From positions 62,001 through 126,000 of the forward strand of contig CAWJWL010000005.1 of assembly GCA_963846565.1 (NCBI GenBank): a DNA stretch of 64,000 bases, in the 5' to 3' direction. Positions 33,618-44,700 of this stretch are shown one piece after another. The position numbers and the translations under genes were made by a program. The notes under the pieces were generated by a model. It saw only the letters and a program-made list of their open reading frames with translations. It made no database searches and was not told the DNA's origin. Each line of letters starts with the position of its first letter. The stretch's first letter is position 1. Source of the DNA: WHSW01 sp963846565 (GTDB lineage: Bacteria; Actinomycetota; Thermoleophilia; Solirubrobacterales; 70-9).

Positions 33618-35114
33618 TCAGGGGAAGCGCGTCTCGACGACGACGTGGTCGGTATCGGCGTCGACGATCGTCTCGCCACCCTTCCCCTCGCTGACGCGCC
33701 CCTCGCCTTCGACGACGGAGAAGTACGGCGAATGCTCGATCGCGACCTCGTGCCGCCCCTCTCCGTCGACTTCGAACGAGTCCGGCGAGGTGACCATCGC
33801 CCCGAGCGGCGTCGGCTCCGTGACCTCGTAGAGCTCCCACCCCTCCCCGCTCCACACGGGCGCCAGGTAGTCCAGCCCGCCCTCGATCAGCTCGACCTCA
33901 TCCTCGGCGAGGTAGTCGCGCGGAGCGTTCGGCACGGCGACGTAGGCGACGGCATGATCCTCGAGCCAGGCTCGATACGACATCGCGTCGAGACGGCCCT
34001 CGGTGAACAGGTCGAAATCCTCGTGCTCGAGCTGGCGTAGCCAGCCGCGGGCGATCGGGTGCTCGGGCGCGACGTAGGCGGCCTCGAAGCGGTTCTTCGT
34101 CGGCGGGATCTGAAGCCGGAAGCTGCCGGCCTGCGCCTCGAGCGAGTCGAGCTCGGCCAGGAGCGGCTCGTAGAAGGCCCGCTCGGTCGACTCGTCGCCG
34201 GCCGCCTTGCGCACGTCGCGGACCGGGGCGATCAGCTGCCAGTAGAGGAGCGGCAGCGAGACGGCGAGCACGACCCAGCGCCCTCGCGGCCACAGGGCGA
34301 GCGCCAGCACGGGGCCCGCCAGCAAGGCGCCAAGCCGGGTGACGTTGCCGCCGAGCGGGTTGGGGATCACGAACACGGCGAGGGCGAGCAGTGCATAGAG
34401 CGTCACGCCGATCCGCAGCGCGCGGTACTCGTTGGGAACGAGCCAGAGGGCGAGAAGGGCCACCAGCGGGATCGCGATGAACGCGCTGAACACGAACGGC
34501 TCCTGGCCGCCGACCGGGAAGGCGAGGTTGAGTGCGAGCATCGGGATCCCGGCGGCGAGGGCGAGGACGATCCCGCGCCGCCACTGCCCCGCAAGCGCAA
34601 CGGCCACCCCGGCGAGCCCGACGAAGAGGCCGACCACGGGGCTCGCGAGCGTCGCCAGGACCGCGAGCGAGGCGGCGGAACCCTCGCGGTCGCGGTCGGC
34701 GGCGAAGACTGCGCCGAGGCCGAACGGGACGGCGAGCAGGAACGGTATCCGCCCGGTGACGAGCCAGGCGGCGAGCGCGGCGGCGAACCACAGCGAGGGG
34801 ATCAGCGCGCGGTCGCCGAATCGGCTGCGGGCAAAGGCGGCGAACACGACCGCGGCGGCCACCACGGCGAGGGCGCCGGTGAGCCGCACGCCGAGCCACG
34901 CGCCGAGCGGTGGGAAGAGAACGCTGTAAGAGAGGAGATAGTGACCCGAGTACCACTGGTTGTTCCAGAGGACGAACCCGTGCTCGGAGAAGAGGTCGGC
35001 GCGGAACGTGGCGGCGGCGAGGTCCTGGCTCTCGGGTGCGACGGCGAGATAGGCGATCGCCAGCGCCGCCGCGAGCGCGGTCGGGAGGCCGGTCGCTCGC
35101 ACTGCCGGGGTCAT
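33618..35114 (-). CDS. Polytopic membrane protein, possibly a GT-C-type glycosyltransferase
   Basis: 498 residues. About ten to twelve hydrophobic segments fill the first 310, and the last 190 are a soluble domain rich in acidic and aromatic residues. The first external loop has acidic residues and NNQWYSGHYLLSYSVLFPPLGAWLG, as in GT-C-like glycosyltransferases and related exporters. No retained catalytic signature lets me name a substrate. It follows the esterase by 17 bases on the same strand, so the two probably form an operon, perhaps for cell-envelope sugar or acyl transfer. Confidence 0.6.
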   Translation of the reverse strand: MTPAVRATGLPTALAAALAIAYLAVAPESQDLAAATFRADLFSEHGFVLWNNQWYSGHYLLSYSVLFPPLGAWLGVRLTGALAVVAAAVVFAAFARSRFGDRALIPSLWFAAALAAWLVTGRIPFLLAVPFGLGAVFAADRDREGSAASLAVLATLASPVVGLFVGLAGVAVALAGQWRRGIVLALAAGIPMLALNLAFPVGGQEPFVFSAFIAIPLVALLALWLVPNEYRALRIGVTLYALLALAVFVIPNPLGGNVTRLGALLAGPVLALALWPRGRWVVLAVSLPLLYWQLIAPVRDVRKAAGDESTERAFYEPLLAELDSLEAQAGSFRLQIPPTKNRFEAAYVAPEHPIARGWLRQLEHEDFDLFTEGRLDAMSYRAWLEDHAVAYVAVPNAPRDYLAEDEVELIEGGLDYLAPVWSGEGWELYEVTEPTPLGAMVTSPDSFEVDGEGRHEVAIEHSPYFSVVEGEGRVSEGKGGETIVDADTDHVVVETRFP

Positions 35115-35131
35115 CCGGCGGCAAGGCTAGA

Positions 35132-36460
35132 TCAGGTGCCGAAGGTCACCGTCTGCTGTTGGAAGTAGCCGGGGGCGTTCTGCCCGGCCCCGACGGCGGC
35201 GCCCGTGTACTGCTGGGCGGCGTGCGGCGGCCCGAGCTCGACCGAGAACGTCAGCCGACCCTGGCGATTGGCACGCAGGCGTTGCGACACCCCGCCGATG
35301 ACGACGTCGACCGGCTGCTTGCGCTTGAAGTAGGCGGCCGTCGTCACCGTCTCGGTACCGGAGCCCGTCAGGGTCAAACCGCGCTTGCCCGCATTCGAAA
35401 CCTGAAGAAACTCGAGCGCTCGCGACGGATCGGCGTAGAAGTCCCATCCCCAGACGGAGAAGTGCGGCTCGGCCGCGACGTGAGAGAACCGCTTCGGGGG
35501 CGGCGGGAGGCTGCCGATCGTCGCGCGCAAGTGGGCGAGCGAGTCGGCGAGCGCGACCCGGGCGGCGGCGAAGTTGTGGCCGCCGGGGCCGTAGTCACCC
35601 CAAGCGTGGGGAATCCCGAGCGCCTCGAGCCGGGCATGCAGCGAGAGGCTCATCTTGTAGACGAAGTACTCGGTCGCGTCGAAGCCCGGATGACTGCCGC
35701 CGGCGAGACCGTTGTGGCTGCGGATCTGCAGGTCCATGCCGCGCAGGTTGTCGGCGAGGTCCCAGGGATTGTGAGCGCGCCACCGGATCGCCTGCGTGAG
35801 CCGAGGGCCGAACACCGACTGCGGCGGGCGCAGCTCGAAGGCCGGCGCGAAGGTGACGATCGCGTCGGCGGCGAAGTAGTTGGTGTCCACCGCGCCGGAG
35901 ATGCTGATCGCCGAGCCGAACAGGTCCGGATGGCGGGCTGCGTAGCTGAAGGCGCCGAAGCCTCCCATCGAGCCGCCGATCAGGGCGCGATGCGAGCGAT
36001 CGGCGATCGTCCTGTAGCGCGCGTCGATCAACGGGACCAGCTCGCCGACGTGATAGGTCTCCCACTGCGGCGGCCCGCCGGCGCCGTCGTTGAACCAGTC
36101 GGTGTAGAAGCCGCTCTTCCCACCGTCGGGCATGACGAAGATCGCGGGGAAGTCCTCGGTCATCGAGCCGATCCGGATCCCGTCGGTCCAGGCGCGGTAA
36201 TTGCCGAAGGCGGCATGCAGCAGGTAGACGACCGGGTAGCGGCGGTTCGGCTTCGCCTCGTACTGCTTCGGGAACAGGACCCGCACCCGCGTCTCGTCCT
36301 CCAGCGCGCCCGTTTCGATCGTGAGCTCGACCGTTCGGGGACCGGCCGGCTGCGAGCCGAGCACCTCGAGCGCGGAGGCGGGCGTCGCGGCGAGAGCGCA
36401 GGTGAGCGCCGCGAGCACCAGCCCGAGCCCTGATCGACTTGCTCGCCCCCCGGCGTGCAT
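35132..36460 (-). CDS. Secreted esterase-D/antigen-85-like alpha/beta hydrolase
   Basis: A 442-residue exported protein: signal peptide (LVLAALTCALAATPASA), then an esterase fold. YPVVYLLHAAFGNYRAW is the oxyanion strand, IGGSMGGFGAFSYAARHPDLF has the GxSxG nucleophile and YGPGGHNFAAAR the catalytic His. The C-terminal 110 residues (from SVWGWDFYADPSRALEF) are an extra beta domain. Members transfer or release acyl groups; antigen 85 makes mycolate esters. The substrate here is unknown. TAGGAT lies 9 bases before the ATG. Confidence 0.82.
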   Translation of the reverse strand: MHAGGRASRSGLGLVLAALTCALAATPASALEVLGSQPAGPRTVELTIETGALEDETRVRVLFPKQYEAKPNRRYPVVYLLHAAFGNYRAWTDGIRIGSMTEDFPAIFVMPDGGKSGFYTDWFNDGAGGPPQWETYHVGELVPLIDARYRTIADRSHRALIGGSMGGFGAFSYAARHPDLFGSAISISGAVDTNYFAADAIVTFAPAFELRPPQSVFGPRLTQAIRWRAHNPWDLADNLRGMDLQIRSHNGLAGGSHPGFDATEYFVYKMSLSLHARLEALGIPHAWGDYGPGGHNFAAARVALADSLAHLRATIGSLPPPPKRFSHVAAEPHFSVWGWDFYADPSRALEFLQVSNAGKRGLTLTGSGTETVTTAAYFKRKQPVDVVIGGVSQRLRANRQGRLTFSVELGPPHAAQQYTGAAVGAGQNAPGYFQQQTVTFGT

Positions 36461-36469
36461 CAGGGCGCG

Positions 36470-36475
36470 ATCCTA
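36470..36475 (-). promoter_or_regulatory. Putative -10 box of leaderless esterase gene
   Basis: TAGGAT on the minus strand, 9 bases before ATG 36460, within the 20-base gap after the helicase stop. Confidence 0.4.
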
Positions 36476-36480
36476 CCCGC

Positions 36481-38022
36481 TCAGTCCTTCGCGTACTCCA
36501 CGCGGATCTGCTTGCCCTCGAGCTTCGTCCCGTCGAGACGCTCGAGCGCGACCTTCGCCTGATCATCGGTGAGCTCGACGAAGGAGAAGCGTTCGAGCAC
36601 CCGGATCTCGCCGATCTCGCCGGCGGGAATCACCGCGCCCTCGGTCAGCGCCCAGCGCAGGTTCTCCTCGCTGATCCCGCTGCGCTTGCCGCGGTTGACG
36701 AACAGCTTCACCACGTCTTCGGCGTCCTCGCCACCGCCGTTGCCCTCGCCACCGCCGTTGCCCTCGCCGCCGCCTTTGCCCTCGTCAAGATCGCGCTCGG
36801 ACCCGTCCCCAGCCGGCTCGAGCTTCTCGCGGCCACGCGCCGGCCGTTGCCGGCGACTCTCACCGTCGTGGTCGCGGCGACGCGGGCGCGGGGCGTGCTC
36901 GATCCGGTCCTCGGGCGCCTCCCACTCGCCGATCACCGTCTTCGCCTCGCGCTCGATCCGCGGGATCTCGTCGCGCTGCTTGCCGGTGACGAATGTGATC
37001 GCCCGGCCGGTGCGCCCGACGCGGCCCGTGCGGCCGATCCGGTGCACGTAGATCTCGGTGTTGTTGGGCAGGTCGTAGTTGATCACGTGGGTGACATGCT
37101 CGATGTCGAGGCCGCGAGCGGCAACGTCGGTGGCGACCAGCAGCGGCATCCCGCGCTCCTTGAACTGGATCATCACCCCGTCGCGCTGGCCCTGGCTCAT
37201 GTCGCCGTGCAGTGCCTTGTTGCGGAAGCCCTTGTCGCGGAGCTCGCGGTCGAGGCGCGCGGCGCCGATCTTGGTGCGGCAGAAGATGATCGCCTGCTCG
37301 GGCTCCTCGGCGCGCAGGACCTCGATCAGGCGCGCGGTCTTGTCGCGCCCCTCGACCTCGACGTACGCCTGCTCGATCGCGTCGACCGTGAGCTGCTTCG
37401 GCGTGATCGAGATCGTCACCGGGTCGTACATGTGCGCCTCCGCGAGCCGCGCGATCGGCGCCGGCATAGTCGCGGAGAAGAGCGCCGTCTGGCGACCCGA
37501 GGGACACATGCGGAGGATCTTCTCGACGTCCTCGATGAAGCCGAGGTCGAGCATCTCGTCGGCCTCGTCGAGGACGACGAAGCGGGCCGAGGTGAGCACG
37601 AGCGAACGTCGCGACATCAGGTCCATGATCCGGCCCACCGTGGCGACGACGACGTGGGCGCCGGCGCGCAGCTGGGACTGCTGGGTCTGAATCGGCGCCC
37701 CGCCGAACACCGCGACGATCTCCACCCCCTCGAGGTGCTCCGCGTAGGAGCGGAGCGCCTGCGTGACCTGGATGCAGAGCTCCCGCGTCGGCGTCAGCAC
37801 GATCGCCTGGGTCTCGTCCGAGGCGGGGTCGATGTACTGGAGCAGCGGCAGGCCGAAGGCGGCGGTCTTGCCCGTGCCGGTCTGCGCCTGGCCGATCACG
37901 TCATGACCGGAGAGCAGCTCCGGGATGGCCTGCTCCTGGATCGGCGAGGGCTCGGTATAGCCGAGCTCGTCCAGCGTCGTCAGGATGTCGTCGTTGAGGC
38001 CGAGTTCTCGAAATGGCTTCAT
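36481..38022 (-). CDS. DEAD-box RNA helicase with DbpA-like RNA-binding domain
   Basis: 513 residues. The helicase motifs are in order: GFxxPSPIQ-type Q motif (YTEPSPIQEQAIP), AQTGTGKT, PTRELC, VVLDEADEML, SATMP, IIFCRTK, LLVATDVAARGLDI and HRIGRTGR. A charged linker includes three Glu-Gly-Asn-Gly-Gly-Gly-like repeats. The C-terminal 75 residues (KLFVNRGKRSGISEENL ... VRVEYAKD-like end) form an RRM-like DbpA domain. It likely helps ribosome assembly or mRNA turnover. TACGCT stands 10 bases before the ATG. Confidence 0.92.
   Translation of the reverse strand: MKPFRELGLNDDILTTLDELGYTEPSPIQEQAIPELLSGHDVIGQAQTGTGKTAAFGLPLLQYIDPASDETQAIVLTPTRELCIQVTQALRSYAEHLEGVEIVAVFGGAPIQTQQSQLRAGAHVVVATVGRIMDLMSRRSLVLTSARFVVLDEADEMLDLGFIEDVEKILRMCPSGRQTALFSATMPAPIARLAEAHMYDPVTISITPKQLTVDAIEQAYVEVEGRDKTARLIEVLRAEEPEQAIIFCRTKIGAARLDRELRDKGFRNKALHGDMSQGQRDGVMIQFKERGMPLLVATDVAARGLDIEHVTHVINYDLPNNTEIYVHRIGRTGRVGRTGRAITFVTGKQRDEIPRIEREAKTVIGEWEAPEDRIEHAPRPRRRDHDGESRRQRPARGREKLEPAGDGSERDLDEGKGGGEGNGGGEGNGGGEDAEDVVKLFVNRGKRSGISEENLRWALTEGAVIPAGEIGEIRVLERFSFVELTDDQAKVALERLDGTKLEGKQIRVEYAKD
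36727..36780 (-). repeat. Tandem 18-base repeat in helicase linker
   Basis: Three copies of CTCGCCACCGCCGTTGCC (plus-strand sense; the third has two changes) encode the Gly-rich linker of the helicase. Copy number could vary by slippage. Confidence 0.75.
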
Positions 38023-38050
38023 GCGGCCGTTCAGCGTAGCGGCGGCGGAC

Positions 38051-38998
38051 CTAGATGCTGGGATCGAGGAGGAGCTTGCCGGTCGTTCGGCGGCCTGCGA
38101 GGTCCTCGTGCGCGCGCCGCACCTCCGCCAGCGGATACACCTCGCCGACGATCACCTCGAGCTCGCCGGCAGCCACGGCGGCGTGCAGGTCTTCGATCAT
38201 CGCGGCGATCTCGTCGCGGCGGGGGATCAGGTGCATGAGCCAGAAACCGATCACGGCACGCGAGTGGCGCATCAGGTGTCCGGAGGCGACCTCGTTCTGC
38301 TCGCGCGAGGCGATGCCGAACGTCACCAGGCGGCCGAACGGCGCGAGCGTGCGCAGGCAGGCGTCGAACGCCGAGCCGCCGGACATCTCGAAGACGGCGT
38401 CGACCTGATTGCCCTCGTTCGCCTCGAGGATCGCGGCCTTCAGGTCCTCAGCGCGCGAGTCGACGCTCGCGTCGGCACCGAGACGCTCGGCGAGAGCGCG
38501 CTTGTCAGGGCTCGAGGCGAGCGCGATGACGCGCGCTCCAGCGCGCTTGGCGAGCTGCACGGCGAGCGTCCCGGTCCCTCCCGCAGCGGCCTGGACCACC
38601 ACCGTCTCACCCGGCTCGAGTCGGGCACAGCGGTGAACGAGCGCGTGCGCGGTGAGTCCCTGGAGAAGGAGCGAGGCGGCCTGGTCGTCCGTGACGCCGT
38701 CCGCGATCGGGATCAGCCAGCCTTCCGCCACGGCGACCTTGCTCGCATAGCCGCCCGAGGCGAGCACCCCGGCGACCCGGCGTCCGTCCGCGGTGCGCCC
38801 CGCGATCTCGGTTCCCGGGATCAGGGGGAGCGTCTGCTTGGCGAGGTAGTCGTCGCGCGTCGCGTGGGTGTCGGCGAAGTTGATCCCGCAGCGGGCGACT
38901 TCGACCACGACCTCGCCGTCGCCTGGCTCGGGGTCGGGGAGCTCGACCACCTCCATCACCTCGGGCCCGCCGAACTCCTCGATCCGGATCGCCTTCAC
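38051..38998 (-). CDS. Quinone oxidoreductase-like MDR enzyme (zinc-free)
   Basis: A 315-residue NADPH-dependent medium-chain reductase. MKAIRIEEFGG-type start (GTG), GINFADTHATRDDY, LPLIPGTEIAG and the Rossmann VVVQAAAGGTGTLAVQLAK. The Cys/His zinc ligands of alcohol dehydrogenases are absent, as in quinone reductases and enoyl reductases of this group. Its substrate is probably a quinone or enone. GTG 38998 gives the expected length; the in-frame extension to 39088 overlaps the divergent gene and looks spurious. Confidence 0.85.
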   Translation of the reverse strand: MKAIRIEEFGGPEVMEVVELPDPEPGDGEVVVEVARCGINFADTHATRDDYLAKQTLPLIPGTEIAGRTADGRRVAGVLASGGYASKVAVAEGWLIPIADGVTDDQAASLLLQGLTAHALVHRCARLEPGETVVVQAAAGGTGTLAVQLAKRAGARVIALASSPDKRALAERLGADASVDSRAEDLKAAILEANEGNQVDAVFEMSGGSAFDACLRTLAPFGRLVTFGIASREQNEVASGHLMRHSRAVIGFWLMHLIPRRDEIAAMIEDLHAAVAAGELEVIVGEVYPLAEVRRAHEDLAGRRTTGKLLLDPSI

Positions 38999-39041
38999 GA
39001 CGCGGCAGTCTGACGCGTTACAGTCGGCGAGGGGAGTTCGA

Positions 39042-40370
39042 ATGGAGAGGCCGCAGACAAGGTACGCGCAGAGCGGGGGCTGCAGCATCGCCTACCAGGT
39101 GATCGGTGACGGCCCGCTCGACCTCATCCACATTCCCGGAATCGTCTCCCACCTCGACGTCGCCTGGACCCACCCGCGCTACGCGCGCTTCATGGAGCGG
39201 CTTGCGTCATTCGCCCGTGTCGCCGTCTACGACAAGCGCGGCTGCGGGCTCTCTGATCCGGTCACCGAGCCGCCTCCGATCGAGGAGCGGATCGACGACG
39301 CCCGCGCCGTCATGGACGCGGTGGGCATGGAGCGGGCGGTCGTGTTCGGATGCTCGGAGGGGGCCACCCTGGCCACCTATTTCGCGGCCGCCTATCCGGA
39401 TCGCGTCACTCAGGCAATCCTCTACGGGAGCTTCCCGCGGATGCGCCCCGACCCGCCCGAGTACCCGTGGGGCTACGGGGACGACATCCTGGAGATGTGG
39501 TTCGAGGCGATCGGAGAGGCGTGGGGCGAGGGTCTGATGCTGATCGTGCTCGCGCCGTCCCTGCTGGGCGACGACCGGGAGCGTGAGTGGTGGGGTGGCT
39601 ATGAGCGCGCGTCGATGAGCCCGCGCGCGATCCGAACGCTCATGCAGGCGAACGTCGACCTCGACATGCGCGACGTCCTTCCCCTCGTGCGCGTGCCGAC
39701 CCTCGTGCTCCATCGCGACGGAGACGTGCTCCCGATCGAGGGTGGCCGCTACGTCGCCGACCGGATTCCCGACGCTCGCTTCGTCGAACTCCACGGCGAC
39801 GACCATTGGCCCTGGGTCGGCGACCCCGATCAGGTCTGCGACCAGGTCGAGGAGTTCGTCACCGGCCGCCGCCAGGCGCCGGATTCCGATCGTGTCCTCG
39901 CAACCGTGCTGTTCACCGACATCGTCGGCTCGACGGAGCGTGCGGTAGCGCTCGGCGACCGCCGCTGGACCGAACTGCTCTCGGAGCACGAGCGGCTGGT
40001 CCGAGGTGAGCTCGAACGCCACAGAGGACGCGAGGTGAAGACCACCGGCGACGGGTTCCTCGCAACCTTCGACGGGCCGGCCCGTGCGATCCGTTGCGCG
40101 ACCAGCGCCACCGAGCAGGTGCGCCGGCTCGGGCTCGAGATCAGGGCCGGAATCCATACCGGGGAGTGCGAGCTCCGCGGGGACGACGTCGGCGGGATCG
40201 CGGTCCATATCGGCGCCCGGGTGATGGGCGAGGCGGGGACGGGCGAGGTTCTCGTCTCGAGCACCGTCCGCGACCTCACCGTGGGTTCCGACATCCGCTT
40301 CGACGACCGCGGCGAGCGCGAGCTCAAGGGCGTGCCGGGGGCCTGGCGCCTCTACGCCGTGAGCGGCTGA
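39042..40370 (+). CDS. Alpha/beta hydrolase fused to class III adenylate cyclase (Rv1900c-like)
   Basis: 442 residues. The N-terminal 265 form an alpha/beta hydrolase: FGCSEGATLA with the Ser nucleophile, VLHRDGDVL with a likely acid and HGDDHWPW with the His. The C-terminal 175 are a cyclase domain: VLFTDIVGST, KTTGDGFLATFD and GIAVHIGARV, where the transition-state Asn is His but Arg is kept. M. tuberculosis Rv1900c (LipJ) has the same order. The hydrolase may sense or remove a ligand to set cAMP synthesis. GGGGAG lies upstream of the ATG. Confidence 0.88.
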   Translation: MERPQTRYAQSGGCSIAYQVIGDGPLDLIHIPGIVSHLDVAWTHPRYARFMERLASFARVAVYDKRGCGLSDPVTEPPPIEERIDDARAVMDAVGMERAVVFGCSEGATLATYFAAAYPDRVTQAILYGSFPRMRPDPPEYPWGYGDDILEMWFEAIGEAWGEGLMLIVLAPSLLGDDREREWWGGYERASMSPRAIRTLMQANVDLDMRDVLPLVRVPTLVLHRDGDVLPIEGGRYVADRIPDARFVELHGDDHWPWVGDPDQVCDQVEEFVTGRRQAPDSDRVLATVLFTDIVGSTERAVALGDRRWTELLSEHERLVRGELERHRGREVKTTGDGFLATFDGPARAIRCATSATEQVRRLGLEIRAGIHTGECELRGDDVGGIAVHIGARVMGEAGTGEVLVSSTVRDLTVGSDIRFDDRGERELKGVPGAWRLYAVSG

Positions 40371-40816
40371 TCGACGTAGCGGAGCGACCCCGGTGTATCG
40401 AGCAGCTCACCGGTCTCGATCCAGGTCTTGAGGCCGGACAGGACCATCGGCCAGCCGCCGTAGAGCTCCTCGCTCGCGTCCTCGCGGAGACGATCGTGGG
40501 TCACGGTGAGCCGGCACGAGGTGCCGACGGGCTCGATCTCCCAGGTCACCCGCGAGACCCCCTCGCTCCGCGCCGCCTCGCTCCACATCGCGGTGAAGTC
40601 CTGCACCAGGCGGCGCGGCGGGTCGACCTCGAGGTTGGTTCCCTGCGAGATCAGCAGGCCCGCGCTGGGAACCGTGCACTCATAGCTCGACCCGGAGGTC
40701 CAATCCGACTCGACGCCGACGCCGAAGTTGTACCTCGCACGCTGCTGCGGGTCCGTCATCGCCTCCCAGAGCCGTTCCGGTGTGGTCTTGATGTAGATCT
40801 CGAATACCTTCTCCAT
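40352..40816 (-). CDS. SRPBCC (AHSA1-like) protein
   Basis: A 154-residue START-like fold: KVFEIYIKTTPERLWEAMTDP at the start, GSSYECTVPSAGLL, and WPMVLSGLKTWIETGE near the end, as in activator-of-Hsp90-homologue domains. Its gene follows an ArsR regulator by 2 bases, a very common actinobacterial pairing in which the regulator controls the lipid or ligand-binding protein. Its last 19 bases overlap the convergent cyclase gene. Confidence 0.82.
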   Translation of the reverse strand: MEKVFEIYIKTTPERLWEAMTDPQQRARYNFGVGVESDWTSGSSYECTVPSAGLLISQGTNLEVDPPRRLVQDFTAMWSEAARSEGVSRVTWEIEPVGTSCRLTVTHDRLREDASEELYGGWPMVLSGLKTWIETGELLDTPGSLRYVDQPLTA

Positions 40817-40818
40817 CG

Positions 40819-41124
40819 CTACTCCTCCAGTTGTTTCTTCAGCCCGCTGAGCGCGGCGGCCCAGGGCTCCGTGTACTTGCTCACCCAGCGGTCGTGGACG
40901 AGCCTGATCGGGACGGGGTTGAGGAAGTGGAGCTTCTCCCGACCCCGCCGCTTCGTCGTCACGAGGCCCGCCTCCTCGAGCACCCGCAGGTGCTTCATCA
41001 CGCCGAAGCGCGTCATCGGCAGCCGCGCCTCGAGCGCGCTCAACGTCTGACCGTCCTCGCGGTGGAGCTCGTCGAGGAGCTCGCGTCGAGTCGGATCCGC
41101 CAGCGCCTTGAAGACCTCGTCCAT
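40819..41124 (-). CDS. ArsR-family transcriptional repressor
   Basis: A 101-residue winged helix: MDEVFKALADPTRRELLDEL, TLSALEARLPMTRFGVMKHL (recognition helix) and GLVTTKRRGREKLHFLNP (wing). No metal-binding Cys cluster is seen, as usual for the SRPBCC-linked branch. A palindrome in its own promoter suggests autorepression of the two-gene operon. ATG 41124 lies 9 bases after a TATAGT box, so the mRNA is probably leaderless. Confidence 0.9.
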   Translation of the reverse strand: MDEVFKALADPTRRELLDELHREDGQTLSALEARLPMTRFGVMKHLRVLEEAGLVTTKRRGREKLHFLNPVPIRLVHDRWVSKYTEPWAAALSGLKKQLEE

Positions 41125-41133
41125 GCCGACGAC

Positions 41134-41163
41134 ACTATACGTGACTATATGGTCACATGTCAA
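41134..41163 (-). promoter_or_regulatory. Complete promoter and operator of the ArsR operon
   Basis: Minus strand: -35 TTGACA (41163-41158), 18-base spacer, -10 TATAGT (41139-41134), then 9 bases to ATG 41124. The spacer contains GTGACCATATAGTCAC (41156-41141), a near-perfect palindrome where ArsR would bind and block polymerase. It is the only near-consensus -35/-10 pair I found. Confidence 0.75.
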
Positions 41164-41203
41164 GCACGCGCCTTCTCCCCCCGTCTGCCACGATGCCGCG
41201 CTT

Positions 41204-42124
<921 letters not shown>

Positions 42125-42149
42125 CGGCTCGCGGCGTCTAGCTGCGAGA

Positions 42150-43592
<1,443 letters not shown>

Positions 43593-43631
43593 AATTTGCG
43601 CAGCGCGCTTGCTCCGTGAAATGATCCCGCC

Positions 43632-44441
43632 GTGCGGGTAGCGCGGGCCAAGCTGATCCTCGCCGGAGCGGGGGCGACACTCGGAATTTGTGCTGCGTTT
43701 GCGACGGGCGCGAGCGCCGCTGTCGCGATCAGCCAGAGCGAGTCGCCGGACCCGGTCCCCCAGGGCGGCAACGTCACGTCGACGATCCTCGTCTCCAATC
43801 CAGGGGCGGCGGTTACGGGCGTCCAGCTGCAACTCGGCCTCACCCGGGCAGGCCAAGCGGCCGGCGCCAAGGATTCGTATCTCTCGATCACGCCGTCGGT
43901 CGGCAGCTGCACGGTCAGCGGAACGGGCAACGCCGGCGCCTGCAGCCTCGGCGACATGGCGCCGGGCGCCGTGGTCGGGATCACCGCCGTGATCAAGACG
44001 AACGAGTCCTTCGACCAGACCGTGCGCGCCTTCCGCTGCTTCGACGCGGTCTGCGACTTCCCGGAGGAGCTCGGTGTCTCCGTCGGCACCGCCCACGTGA
44101 TCATCCCGCCGGTGATCAGCGGCTCGAGCAAGATCAAGGTGAACGGGCTTCCCTCGTCCTGCGCGAGCTCGAAGTTCACCGCGAAGGCGAAGGCGAAAGG
44201 CGCCATCACCCGCTTCTACGCCTACCTCAGTGGCCCGAGGAACGAGTTCGGCACCTCGCTGCCGAGCGGCTCGAACTCGAAGCGGATCAAGAAGGGGACG
44301 AAGAAGAAGCTCGCCGTACCGATCAAGGCGGACACCCTCTCCCCCGGCTTTTACGAGCTGAAGCTGACGGCGAAGCCGAAGCAGGGCAAGGCAGCGACGA
44401 CGCTCGTCCAGTTCCAGGTCTGCGGCGACTTCGTCGGCTGA
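43632..44441 (+). CDS. Secreted DUF11-like repeat protein
   Basis: 269 residues from GTG 43632 with a signal peptide (LILAGAGATLGICAAFATGASA). The mature start AISQSESPDPVPQGGNVTSTILVSN resembles DUF11 domains, which are Ig-like bacterial surface modules. The second half (KIKVNGLPSSCASSKFTAKAK) is Lys-rich. Likely cell-surface or secreted; no catalytic motif. A strong hairpin follows the stop. Confidence 0.6.
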   Translation: MRVARAKLILAGAGATLGICAAFATGASAAVAISQSESPDPVPQGGNVTSTILVSNPGAAVTGVQLQLGLTRAGQAAGAKDSYLSITPSVGSCTVSGTGNAGACSLGDMAPGAVVGITAVIKTNESFDQTVRAFRCFDAVCDFPEELGVSVGTAHVIIPPVISGSSKIKVNGLPSSCASSKFTAKAKAKGAITRFYAYLSGPRNEFGTSLPSGSNSKRIKKGTKKKLAVPIKADTLSPGFYELKLTAKPKQGKAATTLVQFQVCGDFVG

Positions 44442-44466
44442 GCGACGGCGCGTAGGACGCGCAGGC

Positions 44467-44497
44467 GGAGCGCCGTCAGGAACCCTGACGACGCTCC
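44467..44497. terminator. Strong hairpin after the DUF11-like gene
   Basis: GGAGCG-C-CGTCAGG (44467-44480) pairs with CCTGACG-A-CGCTCC (44484-44497) around a 3-base loop, with one mismatch. It lies between convergent genes and lacks a U-tract. Confidence 0.65.
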
Positions 44498-44531
44498 AGC
44501 CGCTCCCGGGGTCAGCCGGCCGGGCCAGATG

Positions 44532-44628
44532 ACCTGCGGGGATGTTGTCGGCCCAGGTTTCGCGCCATGAGCTCGGCACCGCGAGCCCGAGCCACAGGAT
44601 CAGCGGGATGGTCCGCTATCCGCCAGCG
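44532..44628 (-). pseudogene. Decayed fragment of an amino acid ABC permease gene
   Basis: On the minus strand this encodes TIPLILWLGLAVPSSWRETW then ADNIPAG, closely matching NIPLILMILFFGLAVPGSWR then DAWAENIP of the permease at 48518-49346, with a 3-residue gap. Upstream a 7-base duplication breaks the frame. No start, stop or remaining gene is nearby, so it is a remnant of a duplicated or displaced permease. The rest of the 260-base gap (44442-44700) holds only the hairpin listed separately. Confidence 0.65.
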
Positions 44629-44700
44629 CCGCGGGGCCCTAGTCGCCGAAGCGGAGAACGCCGTGCCGCCGTTCTCGCGTGCGGCTGAGGACGAGCCCGG

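Noticed and set aside
36439..38238. A 599-codon plus-strand frame antisense to the DEAD-box helicase
   Set aside because: The minus strand has all helicase motifs in order; the plus text is a Leu/Arg/Val-biased shadow.
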